Part shown: one piece after another, positions 17,629-28,801 of the stretch | How the letters are laid out: each line of letters starts with the position of its first letter | Position numbering within the stretch: position 1 is the stretch's first letter | Assembly (NCBI RefSeq): GCF_014655715.1 | Contig: NZ_BNBM01000016.1 | Span: 62,001 to 126,000 of the forward strand | Origin: Streptomyces lanatus | GTDB taxonomy: Bacteria; Actinomycetota; Actinomycetes; Streptomycetales; Streptomycetaceae | Reading direction: 5' to 3' | Length of the DNA stretch: 64,000 bases | Made by a program: the position numbers and the translations under genes | The notes under the pieces: generated by a model | Databases searched by the model: none | Told to the model about the DNA's origin: nothing | The model's input: the letters and a program-made list of their open reading frames with translations, nothing else

Positions 17629-18164
17629 CCGACGTCAAGGAACTCCTGCTGAGCCGTATCCGCGATGTCGCGGACTACCCGGAGCCGGGCGTGATGTTCA
17701 AGGACATCACCCCGCTCCTGGCGGACCCGGCGGCCTTCACGGCGCTCACCGACGCGCTGGCCGAGATCGCGGCGAACACCGGCGCCACGAAGATCGTCGG
17801 CCTGGAGGCCCGCGGCTTCATCCTCGGCGCCCCCGTCGCCGTCCGCGCGGGCATCGGCTTCATCCCCGTACGCAAGGCGGGCAAGCTCCCCGGAGCGACG
17901 CTCAGCCAGGCGTACGACCTGGAGTACGGCTCGGCCGAGATCGAGGTGCACGCCGAGGACCTGAGCGGGCAGGACCGCGTCCTGGTCGTCGACGACGTCC
18001 TCGCCACCGGCGGTACCGTCGAGGCCTCCCTCCAGCTCATCCGACGGGCCGGAGCGGAGGTCGCGGGGGTCGCGATCCTCATGGAGCTCGGGTTCCTCCG
18101 CGGCCGGGAGCGGCTCGAGCCCGCTCTGGCCGGTGCGCCGCTGGAGACGCTGATCACCGTCTGA
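17625..18164 (+). CDS. apt: Adenine phosphoribosyltransferase
   Basis: A 179-residue purine salvage enzyme that makes AMP from adenine and PRPP. The PRPP-binding motif RVLVVDDVLATGGT and the upstream GLEARGFILGAP are clear. It is translationally coupled to secF and lies upstream of rel, an order kept across actinobacteria. A long GC-rich terminator follows at once. Confidence 0.95.
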   Translation: MTDVKELLLSRIRDVADYPEPGVMFKDITPLLADPAAFTALTDALAEIAANTGATKIVGLEARGFILGAPVAVRAGIGFIPVRKAGKLPGATLSQAYDLEYGSAEIEVHAEDLSGQDRVLVVDDVLATGGTVEASLQLIRRAGAEVAGVAILMELGFLRGRERLEPALAGAPLETLITV

Positions 18165-18183
18165 GGCCGGCAGAACACACTGA

Positions 18184-18225
18184 GGGCGGGTGCCCGGGGT
18201 TTCCCGGGCACCCGCCCTTCTTTGT
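18184..18225 (+). terminator. Strong intrinsic terminator after apt
   Basis: Perfect 15-bp stem GGGCGGGTGCCCGGG / CCCGGGCACCCGCCC with a GTTT loop and a following TTCTTTG tract. It closes the yajC-secDF-apt unit. Confidence 0.9.
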
Positions 18226-18326
18226 TGCGCACATTGCGTGAGCGAATCCGAAATGAAAGATCGATCCCGACCACCCGCTCGCCTGACCAGCCCACTTGTG
18301 GGTGCGAGCGGGATTTCGTAAACGGG

Positions 18327-18500
18327 ATGATTTCAAGTAGTGACCTCACGGAAGATCGCCGCGAGGGTTGTGACAATGGTGTCTGCGGCTGCGATCACCG
18401 CAGCTACCCGTGGAAGGTCGAGCGGGGCACCAGCATCTGCGTCAAGGTCAAGGGCTTCAACGTGGCGCTAAATCGCTCTGTGGATGACCACATAGGGTGA
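18327..18500 (+). CDS. Possible small ORF, 57 aa, Cys-containing, upstream of rel
   Basis: This short ORF lies in the 490-base gap between apt and rel. From about codon 19 onward nearly every codon ends in G or C for some 29 codons, which is the coding signature of this genome and is unexpected in a leader. The predicted protein contains GCDNGVCGCDH and a further cysteine in TSICVKVKG, so four cysteines in 57 residues. No clear ribosome binding site precedes ATG 18327, and the first 18 codons show less third-position bias. It could be a real small protein, a decayed gene fragment, or a chance reading of the rel leader. I recognise no family. Confidence 0.3.
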   Translation: MISSSDLTEDRREGCDNGVCGCDHRSYPWKVERGTSICVKVKGFNVALNRSVDDHIG

Positions 18501-18655
18501 CCGCGCCGGGCCCGGAGGAATCCGGTGCCCGCCCCGTGCGTTTCTCCCGTAGACGGCCCTCACATCGGCCTGAAGGCGATCCTGAGCCGCAGGCTCGCTA
18601 CCATGGGGTCTCCGGAGCCTGACCGGGGGACCCGGATCGCGCACGAGGAGTCCTC

Positions 18656-21175
<2,520 letters not shown>

Positions 21176-21183
21176 CACCACAT

Positions 21184-21224
21184 ACGAGAAGGGCCCCGTA
21201 CCTGACGTACGGGGCCCTTCTCGT
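21184..21224. terminator. Bidirectional terminator between rel and the DUF349 gene
   Basis: Perfect 18-bp stem 21184-21201 / 21207-21224, built on GAAGGGCCCCGTAC, with a CTGAC loop. It sits between convergent stop codons and has T-rich flanks on both strands. Confidence 0.9.
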
Positions 21225-21244
21225 CGTATCTGTGTCGGCTGCCG

Positions 21245-22474
21245 TCAGCCGCCGAACTCCTGCAGCCCCTTCAGCGCCTGGTCCAGCAGTGCCTGGCGGC
21301 CCTCCAGCTCACGCTCCAGCTTGTCGGCCTTCGCGTTGTTGCCCTGGGCGCGCGCCTGCTCGATCTGGCCCGTCAGCTTGTCCACGGCGGCCTGGAGCTG
21401 ACCGGTCAGCCCCTCGGCACGCGCGCGTGCCTCCGGGTTGGTCCGGCGCCACTCGGACTCCTCGGCCTCCTGCAGGGCCCGCTCGACGGCGTGCATCCGG
21501 CCCTCGACCTTCGGGCGGGCGTCGCGCGGCACATGGCCGATCGCCTCCCAGCGCTCGTTGATCGAGCGGAAGGCGGCGCGCGCGCCCTTCAGGTCGCCGA
21601 TCGGCAGGAGCTTCTCGGCCTCGCCGGCCAGCTCCTCCTTCAGCTTCAGGTTCTCGGCCTGCTCGGCGTCCCGCTCGGCGAACACCGAGCTGCGGGCCGC
21701 GAAGAAGATGTCCTGGGCACCGCGGAAGCGGTTCCACAGGTCGTCCTCGTGCTCGCGCTGGGCACGCCCCGCGGCCTTCCACTCCGACATCAGCTCGCGG
21801 TAGCGCGCGGCCGTCGGACCCCAGTCCGTCGAACCGGACATCGACTCGGCCTCGGCGACCAGGCGCTCCTTGGTCTTACGGGCCTCCTCGCGCTGCGCGT
21901 CCAGCTGCGCGAAGTGCGCCTTGCGCCGCTTGGAGAACGCCGAGCGGGCGTGCGAGAAGCGGTGCCACAGCTCGTCATCGGACTTGCGGTCGAGGCGCGG
22001 CAGACCCTTCCAGGTGTCCACCAGGGAACGCAGCCGCTCGCCTGCGGCCCGCCACTGGTCGGACTGCGCCAGCTCCTCGGCCTCGACGACCAGCGCCTCC
22101 TTGGCGTGGCGCGCCTCGTCGGACTGCTTGGCCCGCTGCTGCTTGCGCTCCTCACGGCGCTTGCCGACCGTCTCGACCAGCTTGTCCAGGCGGACCTTCA
22201 GGGCGTCCAGATCACCGACCGCGTGATGGGCGTCGACCTGCTCACGGATGTGGTCGATCGCGGTCTGGGCGTCCTTCGCCGACAGGTCGGTGGTCTTCAC
22301 TCGCTTCTCGAGGAGGCCGATCTCGACAACCAGGCCCTCGTACTTGCGCTCGAAATAGGCCAGCGCCTCTTCAGGAGTGCCTGCCTGCCAAGAGCCGACA
22401 ACCTGCTCGCCGTCGGCCGTACGCACGTACACGGTCCCCGTCTCGTCGACGCGGCCCCACGGGTCGCTGCTCAC
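21245..22474 (-). CDS. DUF349 domain-containing protein, helical repeat
   Basis: A 409-residue, almost entirely alpha-helical protein. DUF349-type units recur about every 70-75 residues, each with a W-x-hydrophobic core and an LW.RF element (DELWHRFSHARSAF, DDLWNRFRGAQDIFF, and a weaker third near ARAAFRSINERWEAIG). A coiled-coil region follows (LQAAVDKLTGQIEQARAQGN). GTG 22474 has a perfect GGAGGAGG ribosome binding site, so the 35 extra upstream codons are rejected. DUF349 proteins are reported as RNA- or ribosome-linked in some bacteria but no firm function is known here. It is downstream of the cyclophilin gene on the same strand. Confidence 0.88.
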   Translation of the reverse strand: MSSDPWGRVDETGTVYVRTADGEQVVGSWQAGTPEEALAYFERKYEGLVVEIGLLEKRVKTTDLSAKDAQTAIDHIREQVDAHHAVGDLDALKVRLDKLVETVGKRREERKQQRAKQSDEARHAKEALVVEAEELAQSDQWRAAGERLRSLVDTWKGLPRLDRKSDDELWHRFSHARSAFSKRRKAHFAQLDAQREEARKTKERLVAEAESMSGSTDWGPTAARYRELMSEWKAAGRAQREHEDDLWNRFRGAQDIFFAARSSVFAERDAEQAENLKLKEELAGEAEKLLPIGDLKGARAAFRSINERWEAIGHVPRDARPKVEGRMHAVERALQEAEESEWRRTNPEARARAEGLTGQLQAAVDKLTGQIEQARAQGNNAKADKLERELEGRQALLDQALKGLQEFGG

Positions 22475-22609
22475 AGCGCCTCCTCCACATGATGCCTGCG
22501 AGGGGCTTGTGCTCCCCCGGGCATCGTCCACAGTTTCGTCACGGCCAACATAGGCGACCGGCGGGTTGCCTGTCCGCATCCCGCGCGACCGAAATTTCGC
22601 AGTTGGGGG

Positions 22610-23458
22610 TCAGGATTTCGTGACGGTTGCCTTGTTGATCACGACCGTCGCGTTGGGGGCGGTGTTCCCGGTCGTGGGATCCGCGGGCTGGGCTCCGGCG
22701 GCCGCGATCTTCTTCAGGACCTTCATGCCCGCCTCGGACACCGTGCCGAACGGTGTGTAGTCGGCCGGCAGTTGACTGTCCTGGTAGACGAGGAAGAACT
22801 GGCTGCCTCCGGTGTTGCGCCCCTCCTTGGTCTGGGCGTTGTACTGGTTGGCCATCGCGACCGTGCCCGCGGGGTACACCCCGCCCTTGAGGCTCTTGTC
22901 CTTGAGGTTCTCGTCCGGGATGGTGTAGCCCGGCCCGCCCATCCCGGTGCCCTGGGGGTCGCCGCACTGCAGCACATAGATGCCGGCGTCGGTCAGCCGG
23001 TGGCACTTGGAGTGGTCGAGGTAGCCCTTTCCGGCCAGGAAGGCGAACGAGTTCACGGTGTGCGGCGCGGCCGACGCCTTGAGGTCGATGTCTATGTCAC
23101 CGCACGTCGTCGCGAGCTTCATCGTGTACTTGGCCGACTTGTCGATGGTGAGCGCCGGCTCCTTCTTCCAGGTCGTCGTCGGGACCTTGCCCTCGGCGGG
23201 CTTCTCGCACGGGTCCGGGGCCTTGCTGGTCGGGCTCGCGCTCGGCGTGACCTCCGCGCCCGCGTTCTCCTTGCTGTCGCCGCCCTTGAGGACATCCGTC
23301 GTGGTCAGCGCGAGAATGGCGATGATCACAACTCCGAGCGATGCCGCGATCACCGAGTTGCGCGTGCGCGCCTTGCGTCGGGCGGACGTACGCCGCTCCT
23401 GCTGCCGCAAGAACTTCTCCCGGGCGAGCTGACGCCGCCGCTGTTCCTGGCTGACCAC
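22610..23458 (-). CDS. Membrane-anchored peptidyl-prolyl cis-trans isomerase (cyclophilin type)
   Basis: A 282-residue protein with a very basic cytoplasmic N-terminus (EQRRRQLAREKFLRQQERR), one membrane helix (SVIAASLGVVIIAILALTT) and an external cyclophilin domain beginning near TTCGDIDIDL. The conserved cyclophilin elements APHTVNSFAFLA, GTGMGGPGYTIPDE, GTVAMAN and GSQFFLVY are present. Family members isomerise Xaa-Pro bonds; some active-site residues are changed (CHRLTD at the usual FHRI position), so activity may be reduced. Four cysteines lie in the external domain region. It is divergent from the metallo-hydrolase/hisS pair. Confidence 0.9.
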   Translation of the reverse strand: MVSQEQRRRQLAREKFLRQQERRTSARRKARTRNSVIAASLGVVIIAILALTTTDVLKGGDSKENAGAEVTPSASPTSKAPDPCEKPAEGKVPTTTWKKEPALTIDKSAKYTMKLATTCGDIDIDLKASAAPHTVNSFAFLAGKGYLDHSKCHRLTDAGIYVLQCGDPQGTGMGGPGYTIPDENLKDKSLKGGVYPAGTVAMANQYNAQTKEGRNTGGSQFFLVYQDSQLPADYTPFGTVSEAGMKVLKKIAAAGAQPADPTTGNTAPNATVVINKATVTKS

Positions 23459-23582
23459 CGGGTTCTCTCCTCATGCGTCGTAAGTGTCGACCGGTACGCG
23501 TGTGTTCATTGAGCCGACCGCCTGCGTGTGCCCCGTACCGTATATGGGTTCGCTGAGGAATCGGCAGCGCCGGTAGGCTCTG

Positions 23583-23592
23583 ACGTCAGGCG
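23583..23592. promoter_or_regulatory. Palindrome in the divergent ppi/metallo-hydrolase promoter region
   Basis: The perfect palindrome TGACGTCA sits just downstream of a TAGGCT element (23574-23579) that could be the -10 of the rightward promoter. Position fits an operator over the transcription start, but no binding protein is implied by sequence. Confidence 0.25.
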
Positions 23593-23638
23593 GAGCCCGC
23601 CGACAAACCACTCGTGTCGATACAAACGAAGGACGATC

Positions 23639-24346
23639 GTGCTCATTGCCGGGTTCCCCGCCGGGGCCTGGGGGACGAACTGTTATCTCGTCGCCCCCGC
23701 CGCCGGTGAGGAGTGCGTGATCATCGACCCGGGCCACGAGGCGGCCCCTGGAGTCGAGGAAACGCTGAAGAAGCATCGGCTCAAGCCCGTCGCCGTCGTC
23801 CTCACCCACGGCCACATCGACCACGTGGCCTCGGTCGTCCCCGTGTGCGGTGCGCACGACGTACCGGCCTGGATCCACCCCGAGGACCGGTACATGATGA
23901 GCGACCCCGAGAAGGCGCTCGGCCGTTCCATCGGCATGCAGCTGATGGGCGAGCTGACCATCGGGGAGCCGGACGACGTCAAGGAGCTGACGGACGGCGC
24001 GAAGCTGGAGCTGGCGGGGATGGAGCTCTCCGTCGCGCACGCGCCGGGCCATACCAAGGGGTCGGTGACCTTCGATATGCCCGAGGCGGCGGACATCCCG
24101 CCGATCATGTTCTCGGGCGACCTGCTGTTCGCCGGCTCCATCGGACGCACCGACATGCCCGGCGGCGACATGGCCGAGATGCTCGACTCGCTGGCACGCG
24201 TGTGCCTGCCGCTCGACGACTCGACCGTGGTGCTGTCCGGCCACGGCCCCCAGACGACCATCGGCCAGGAGCGCGCCACCAACCCCTATCTGCGGCAGGT
24301 GGCCGCCGGCCTGGGAGCCCAGGAAGCTCCCCGACGAGGAATGTGA
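23639..24346 (+). CDS. Metallo-beta-lactamase fold hydrolase, glyoxalase II-like
   Basis: A 235-residue hydrolase with the binuclear metal motif THGHIDHVA (HxHxDH), a further histidine in VAHAPGHTKGS and the aspartate in MFSGDLLF. This arrangement is shared by glyoxalase II and related thioesterases; the true substrate cannot be told. GTG 23639 is chosen for its GAAGGA site, giving VLIAGFPAGAWGTNCYLV. It is followed 11 bases later by hisS, the same pairing seen in many actinobacteria, so it is probably co-transcribed with it. Confidence 0.9.
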   Translation: MLIAGFPAGAWGTNCYLVAPAAGEECVIIDPGHEAAPGVEETLKKHRLKPVAVVLTHGHIDHVASVVPVCGAHDVPAWIHPEDRYMMSDPEKALGRSIGMQLMGELTIGEPDDVKELTDGAKLELAGMELSVAHAPGHTKGSVTFDMPEAADIPPIMFSGDLLFAGSIGRTDMPGGDMAEMLDSLARVCLPLDDSTVVLSGHGPQTTIGQERATNPYLRQVAAGLGAQEAPRRGM

Positions 24347-24357
24347 CGAGACCTTCC

Positions 24358-25620
24358 GTGAGCACCTTCAAGGCCCCCAAGGGCACGTACGACCTGATCC
24401 CGCCGGACTCCGCCAAGTACCTGGCCGTCCGAGAGGCGATCGCCGCCCCCCTGCGCAACTCCGGCTACGGCTACATCGAGACGCCCGGCTTCGAGAGCGT
24501 CGAGCTGTTCGCGCGCGGTGTCGGTGAGTCCACCGACATCGTGACCAAGGAGATGTACGCCTTCGAGACCAAGGGCGGCGACCGGCTCGCCCTGCGCCCC
24601 GAGGGCACGGCCTCGGTCCTGCGCGCGGCTCTGGAGGCCAACCTGCACAAGGCGGGCAACCTCCCCGTCAAGCTCTGGTACTCCGGCTCCTACTACCGTT
24701 ACGAGCGCCCCCAGAAGGGCCGCTACAGGCACTTCTCCCAGGTCGGCGCGGAGGCGATCGGCGCCGAGGACCCGGCGCTGGACGCCGAGCTGATCATCCT
24801 GGCCGACCAGGCCTACCGCTCGCTGGGCCTCAGGAACTTCCGGATCCTGCTCAACAGCCTCGGCGACAAGGAGTGCCGCCCGGTGTACCGCGCCGCGCTG
24901 CAGGACTTCCTGCGCGGCCTGGACATCGACGAGGACACGCGGGCCCGCGCCGAGATCAACCCGCTGCGCGTCCTGGACGACAAGCGGGAGGCCGTCCAGA
25001 AGCAGCTCGGGGACGCCCCGCTGCTGCGCGACTACCTGTGCGACGCCTGCAAGGCGTACCACGAGGAGGTCCGCGAGCTGATCACCGCAGCCGGCGTCGC
25101 CTTCGAGGACGACCCGAAGCTGGTCCGTGGCCTGGACTACTACACGCGCACGACCTTCGAGTTCGTCCACGACGGTCTGGGCTCCCAGTCCGCGGTGGGC
25201 GGCGGCGGCCGCTACGACGGGCTGTCCGAGATGATCGGCGGCCCCGCGCTGCCGTCCGTCGGCTGGGCCCTCGGCGTCGACCGCACGGTCCTCGCCCTGG
25301 AGGCGGAGGGCGTGGAGCTCGAACTCCCCTCCACGACCAGCGTGTTCGCGGTGCCGCTCGGCGAGGAGGCCCGCCGGGTGCTGTTCGCCAAGGTCACCGA
25401 GCTGCGCAAGGTCGGTATCGCGGCGGACTTCTCCTACGGCGCCAAGGGCCTCAAGGGCGCCATGAAGAACGCCAACCGCAGCGGCGCCCGCTACACGGTC
25501 GTCGCCGGTGAGCGGGACCTCGCCGAGGGCGTCGTACAGCTCAAGGACATGGAGTCCGGCGAGCAGTCGGCGATCGGCGTCAACGAGATCGTGGCGGAGC
25601 TGGAAGCCCGTTTGGGCTGA
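24358..25620 (+). CDS. hisS: Histidyl-tRNA synthetase
   Basis: A 420-residue class II synthetase charging tRNA-His. The N-terminal KGTYDLIPPDS, motif 2 (SGSYYRYERPQKGRYRHFSQ), the histidine-specific LVRGLDYYTRTTFEF and motif 3 (GWALGVDRTVLAL) are all visible, with the anticodon-binding domain at the C-terminus. GTG 24358 is the accepted start; the frame is open far upstream but overlaps the metallo-hydrolase gene in another frame. A strong terminator follows. Confidence 0.97.
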   Translation: MSTFKAPKGTYDLIPPDSAKYLAVREAIAAPLRNSGYGYIETPGFESVELFARGVGESTDIVTKEMYAFETKGGDRLALRPEGTASVLRAALEANLHKAGNLPVKLWYSGSYYRYERPQKGRYRHFSQVGAEAIGAEDPALDAELIILADQAYRSLGLRNFRILLNSLGDKECRPVYRAALQDFLRGLDIDEDTRARAEINPLRVLDDKREAVQKQLGDAPLLRDYLCDACKAYHEEVRELITAAGVAFEDDPKLVRGLDYYTRTTFEFVHDGLGSQSAVGGGGRYDGLSEMIGGPALPSVGWALGVDRTVLALEAEGVELELPSTTSVFAVPLGEEARRVLFAKVTELRKVGIAADFSYGAKGLKGAMKNANRSGARYTVVAGERDLAEGVVQLKDMESGEQSAIGVNEIVAELEARLG

Positions 25621-25628
25621 TTCCGCGA

Positions 25629-25668
25629 ACAGGGCGGGGACCGAATGGTCCCCGCCCTGTCTGTTTCA
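25629..25668 (+). terminator. Intrinsic terminator after hisS
   Basis: Perfect 14-bp stem ACAGGGCGGGGACC / GGTCCCCGCCCTGT with a GAAT loop and a CTGTTTC tail. Confidence 0.9.
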
Positions 25669-25805
25669 TCAGTGTCCTGAACTGAGCACCTCTACTTGAT
25701 CGCGCGTATTTCCTTATACGCAGCGAACGGTGGGCACACGTGCGTGTACGGCACAATGTGCCCTGTCCGGAGAAACTCCAAGTCTCAAGTGACGGAATCG
25801 GCGTG

Positions 25806-26462
25806 ATGAGCAAGACGACAGTCAAAGACGTCTCCACCGAGCCCGAGTCGGAGCCTGCGGAGGCGGCACCGCGCGCGGTGGGCGGAAGCCGTGCCCTCGC
25901 CCTGATGCTGGTGATCACCGGCGCGGCGGGGCTGCTTGCCGCGTGGGTCATCACGATCGACAAGTTCAAGCTGCTCGAGGCCAAGGTCGAAGGGAAGACG
26001 TTCACCCCGGGCTGCAGCCTGAACCCCGTCGTGTCCTGCGGCAGCGTCATGGAGAGCAAGCAGGCCGCCGTCTTCGGGTTCCCCAACCCGATGCTCGGCC
26101 TGGTCGCCTACGGCATCGTCATCGGCGTCGGCATGAGCCTGCTCGCCCGCGCCCGCTTCCCGCGCTGGTACTGGCTCACCTTCAACGCCGGCACCCTGTT
26201 CGGCGTGGTCTTCTGCGCCTGGCTGATGTACCAGTCGCTGTACAACATCAACGCCCTGTGCCTGTGGTGCTCGCTGGCCTGGGTCGCGACGATCATCATG
26301 TTCTGGTACGTGACGTCGTTCAACGTCCGCAATGGCTTCCTGCCCGCGCCGAACTGGCTCAAGGGTTTCTTCGGCGAGTTCACCTGGGTCATGCCCGTGC
26401 TGCACATCGGCATCATCGGCATGCTGATCCTGACCCGCTGGTGGGATTTCTGGACCGGCTGA
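25806..26462 (+). CDS. Vitamin K epoxide reductase family membrane protein
   Basis: A 218-residue protein with about five membrane segments. The loop cysteines C70 and C78 (GCSLNPVVSCGSV) and the catalytic CxxC pair C152/C155 (ALCLWCSL) are the hallmarks of VKOR enzymes, which re-oxidise thiol-disulfide exchange proteins using a quinone. A 30-residue acidic N-terminus precedes the first helix. ATG 25806 is chosen over the longer frame from 25740; the ribosome binding site is weak. No DsbA-like partner is adjacent. The upstream gap after the hisS terminator must hold its promoter. Confidence 0.9.
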   Translation: MSKTTVKDVSTEPESEPAEAAPRAVGGSRALALMLVITGAAGLLAAWVITIDKFKLLEAKVEGKTFTPGCSLNPVVSCGSVMESKQAAVFGFPNPMLGLVAYGIVIGVGMSLLARARFPRWYWLTFNAGTLFGVVFCAWLMYQSLYNINALCLWCSLAWVATIIMFWYVTSFNVRNGFLPAPNWLKGFFGEFTWVMPVLHIGIIGMLILTRWWDFWTG

Positions 26463-26506
26463 CCTCACGGCCCGCGTTGTCAGTGCGGTGATTTAGGGTT
26501 CTTGAC

Positions 26507-27862
26507 GTGGAGCCCGACCTGTTCACCGCCGCCGCAGAAGAACGCCAGGAGAAGGACCCCGCGGGGAGTCCCCTGGCGGTGCGCATGCGCCCGCGCACCC
26601 TGGACGAGGTCGTGGGCCAGCAGCATCTGCTGAAACCGGGCTCGCCGCTGCGCCGGCTCGTCGGCGAATCCGGCGGCGGCCCCGCCGGACCGTCCTCGGT
26701 GATCCTCTGGGGCCCGCCCGGCACCGGCAAGACCACCCTCGCGTACGTCGTCTCCAAGGCCACCAACAAGCGTTTCGTGGAGCTCTCCGCGATCACCGCC
26801 GGCGTCAAGGAGGTCCGCGCGGTCATCGACGGCGCCCGCCGCGCCACCGGCGGCTTCGGCAAGGAGACCGTCCTCTTCCTCGACGAGATCCACCGCTTCA
26901 GCAAGGCCCAGCAGGACTCCCTCCTCCCGGCCGTCGAGAACCGCTGGGTGACCCTGATCGCGGCGACCACCGAGAACCCGTACTTCTCGATCATCTCCCC
27001 CCTGCTGTCCCGCTCCCTCCTGCTCACCCTCGAACCCCTCACCGACGACGACATCAGAGGCCTCCTGCGGCGGGCGCAGAGCGACGAGCGCGGCCTGAAG
27101 GACGCCGTCGCCCTGCCCGAGGACACCGAGGAGCACCTGCTGCGCATCGCGGGCGGCGACGCCCGCCGGGCGCTCACCGCCCTGGAGGCCGCCGCGGGGG
27201 CCGCCCTGGACCAGGGCGAGAGCGAGATCAGCCTCCAGACGCTGGAGCAGACCGTCGACCGCGCCGCGGTGAAGTACGACCGCGACGGCGACCAGCACTA
27301 CGACGTGGCCAGCGCCCTCATCAAGTCCATCCGAGGCTCCGACGTCGACGCCGCCCTGCACTATCTGGCCCGGATGATCGAGGCCGGCGAGGACCCGCGC
27401 TTCATCGCCCGCCGTCTGATGATCTCCGCCAGCGAGGACATCGGCCTCGCCGACCCGAACGCCCTGCCCATGGCCGTCGCCGCCGCCCAGGCCGTCGCCA
27501 TGATCGGCTTCCCCGAGGCCGCCCTCACCCTCAGCCACGCCACCATCGCCCTCGCGCTGGCCCCCAAGTCCAACTCCGCGACGACGGCGATCGGCGCCGC
27601 CATGGACGACGTACGCAAGGGGATGGCGGGACCCGTGCCGCCGCATCTCAGAGACGGCCACTACAAGGGCGCCGCCAAGCTCGGGCACGCGCAGGGGTAC
27701 GTGTATCCGCACGACCTGTCCGAGGGCATCGCCGAGCAGCAGTACGCCCCGGACGCCCTCAAGGACCGCGAGTACTACGCGCCGACCCGGCACGGAGCCG
27801 AGGCGCGGTACGCGGACGCCGTGGAGTGGACCAGGAAGCACCTCGGTCGCAAGCGGTCCTGA
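26507..27862 (+). CDS. rarA: Replication-associated recombination protein A (RarA/MgsA AAA+ ATPase)
   Basis: A 451-residue AAA+ ATPase of the clamp-loader-like group. It begins with LAVRMRPRTLDEVVGQQHLL, carries Walker A GPPGTGKTT, Walker B LFLDEIHRFSKAQQD and sensor 1 IAATTENPYFS, and ends in the tetramerisation domain with RRLMISASEDIGLADPNAL. RarA acts at stalled replication forks. The GTG start at 26507 has no evident ribosome binding site; it follows the VKOR gene by 44 bases. Confidence 0.95.
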   Translation: MEPDLFTAAAEERQEKDPAGSPLAVRMRPRTLDEVVGQQHLLKPGSPLRRLVGESGGGPAGPSSVILWGPPGTGKTTLAYVVSKATNKRFVELSAITAGVKEVRAVIDGARRATGGFGKETVLFLDEIHRFSKAQQDSLLPAVENRWVTLIAATTENPYFSIISPLLSRSLLLTLEPLTDDDIRGLLRRAQSDERGLKDAVALPEDTEEHLLRIAGGDARRALTALEAAAGAALDQGESEISLQTLEQTVDRAAVKYDRDGDQHYDVASALIKSIRGSDVDAALHYLARMIEAGEDPRFIARRLMISASEDIGLADPNALPMAVAAAQAVAMIGFPEAALTLSHATIALALAPKSNSATTAIGAAMDDVRKGMAGPVPPHLRDGHYKGAAKLGHAQGYVYPHDLSEGIAEQQYAPDALKDREYYAPTRHGAEARYADAVEWTRKHLGRKRS

Positions 27863-27870
27863 GCAGCCTG

Positions 27871-27876
27871 TAGAAT
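27871..27876 (+). promoter_or_regulatory. Candidate -10 element for rpsD
   Basis: TAGAAT fits the TAnnnT pattern of the main vegetative sigma factor and lies just after the rarA stop. The -35 region is poor. If used, it gives an rpsD leader of about 275 bases. Confidence 0.35.
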
Positions 27877-28157
27877 TCGTCGAAGTGCTGTGTCCCGTGC
27901 AGTCAGATCGGGACGGTCAGCCGGAACCCCCAGGGGTTCCAGGAGCGTCGCGCACCGTTCGAATGGTGTCGCGGGCAGCCCACCACCATCCGTCGCACGA
28001 CGGGACCGGTCGGTGGGCCACTCGCGTGCTGCACGTATGTGCCCAGACCAGGGGAGCGGCTGCCCACCCCGTCCGCAAGGACGAGGAGGGTTTCCCCGGC
28101 TGCGGATGCGACCTCCCTCAACACTCTGACAAGCCGAACACCAAGAAATGAGAGATC
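27877..28157 (+). other. rpsD: Long non-coding leader of rpsD with palindrome
   Basis: About 280 bases without a convincing gene. It contains the perfect palindrome GGAACCCC-ca-GGGGTTCC at 27923-27940. Ribosomal protein S4 represses its own mRNA in several bacteria, so a leader of this length may be regulatory, but I see no match to a known S4 leader motif. Short ORFs here lack the third-position bias of real genes. Confidence 0.35.
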
Positions 28158-28772
28158 GTGGCGAACCAGTCCCGCCCCAAGGTCAAGAAGTCGCGTGCCC
28201 TCGGCATCGCGCTGACCCCGAAGGCCGTCAAGTACTTCGAGGCCCGTCCCTACCCGCCGGGTGAGCACGGCCGTGGCCGCAAGCAGAACTCGGACTACAA
28301 GGTCCGTCTGCTGGAGAAGCAGCGTCTGCGTGCGCAGTACGACGTGTCCGAGCGTCAGCTCGTCCGCGCCTACGAGCGTGCCTCCAAGGTTCAGGGCAAG
28401 ACCGGTGAGGCCCTGATCATCGAGCTCGAGCGTCGTCTCGACGCCCTGGTCCTGCGTTCGGGCATCGCCCGCACCATCTACCAGGCCCGTCAGATGGTCG
28501 TTCACGGCCACATCGAGGTCAACGGCGGCAAGGTCGACAAGCCGTCGTTCCGCGTCCGTCCCGACGACGTCGTGATGGTCCGCGAGCGCAGCCGCGAGAA
28601 GACCCTCTTCTCCATCGCCCGCGAGGGCGGCTTCGCCCCCGACGGTGAGACCCCGCGCTACCTCCAGGTGAACCTCAAGGCCCTGGCGTTCCGCCTGGAC
28701 CGTGAGCCGAACCGCAAGGAGATCCCGGTGATCTGCGACGAGCAGCTCGTCGTCGAGTACTACGCCCGTTGA
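28158..28772 (+). CDS. rpsD: 30S ribosomal protein S4 (zinc-free form)
   Basis: A 204-residue primary 16S rRNA-binding protein of the small subunit. The S4 RNA-binding domain runs through RRLDALVLRSGIARTIYQARQMVVHGHIEVNG. The N-terminal region has PYPPGEHGRGRK but none of the cysteines of zinc-binding S4 proteins. The gene stands alone here, not in the rpsM-rpsK-rpsD-rpoA order of many bacteria. GTG start 28158 follows GAGAGATC. Third-position G/C and preferred codons are typical of a highly expressed gene. Confidence 0.95.
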   Translation: MANQSRPKVKKSRALGIALTPKAVKYFEARPYPPGEHGRGRKQNSDYKVRLLEKQRLRAQYDVSERQLVRAYERASKVQGKTGEALIIELERRLDALVLRSGIARTIYQARQMVVHGHIEVNGGKVDKPSFRVRPDDVVMVRERSREKTLFSIAREGGFAPDGETPRYLQVNLKALAFRLDREPNRKEIPVICDEQLVVEYYAR

Positions 28773-28801
28773 TCCTTCAGCGGCCGTAGGACACCTGCGC
28801 C

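Noticed and set aside
27885..28151. 88-codon ORF in the rpsD leader
   Set aside because: No third-position bias, no ribosome binding site, overlapping alternative frames equally open.
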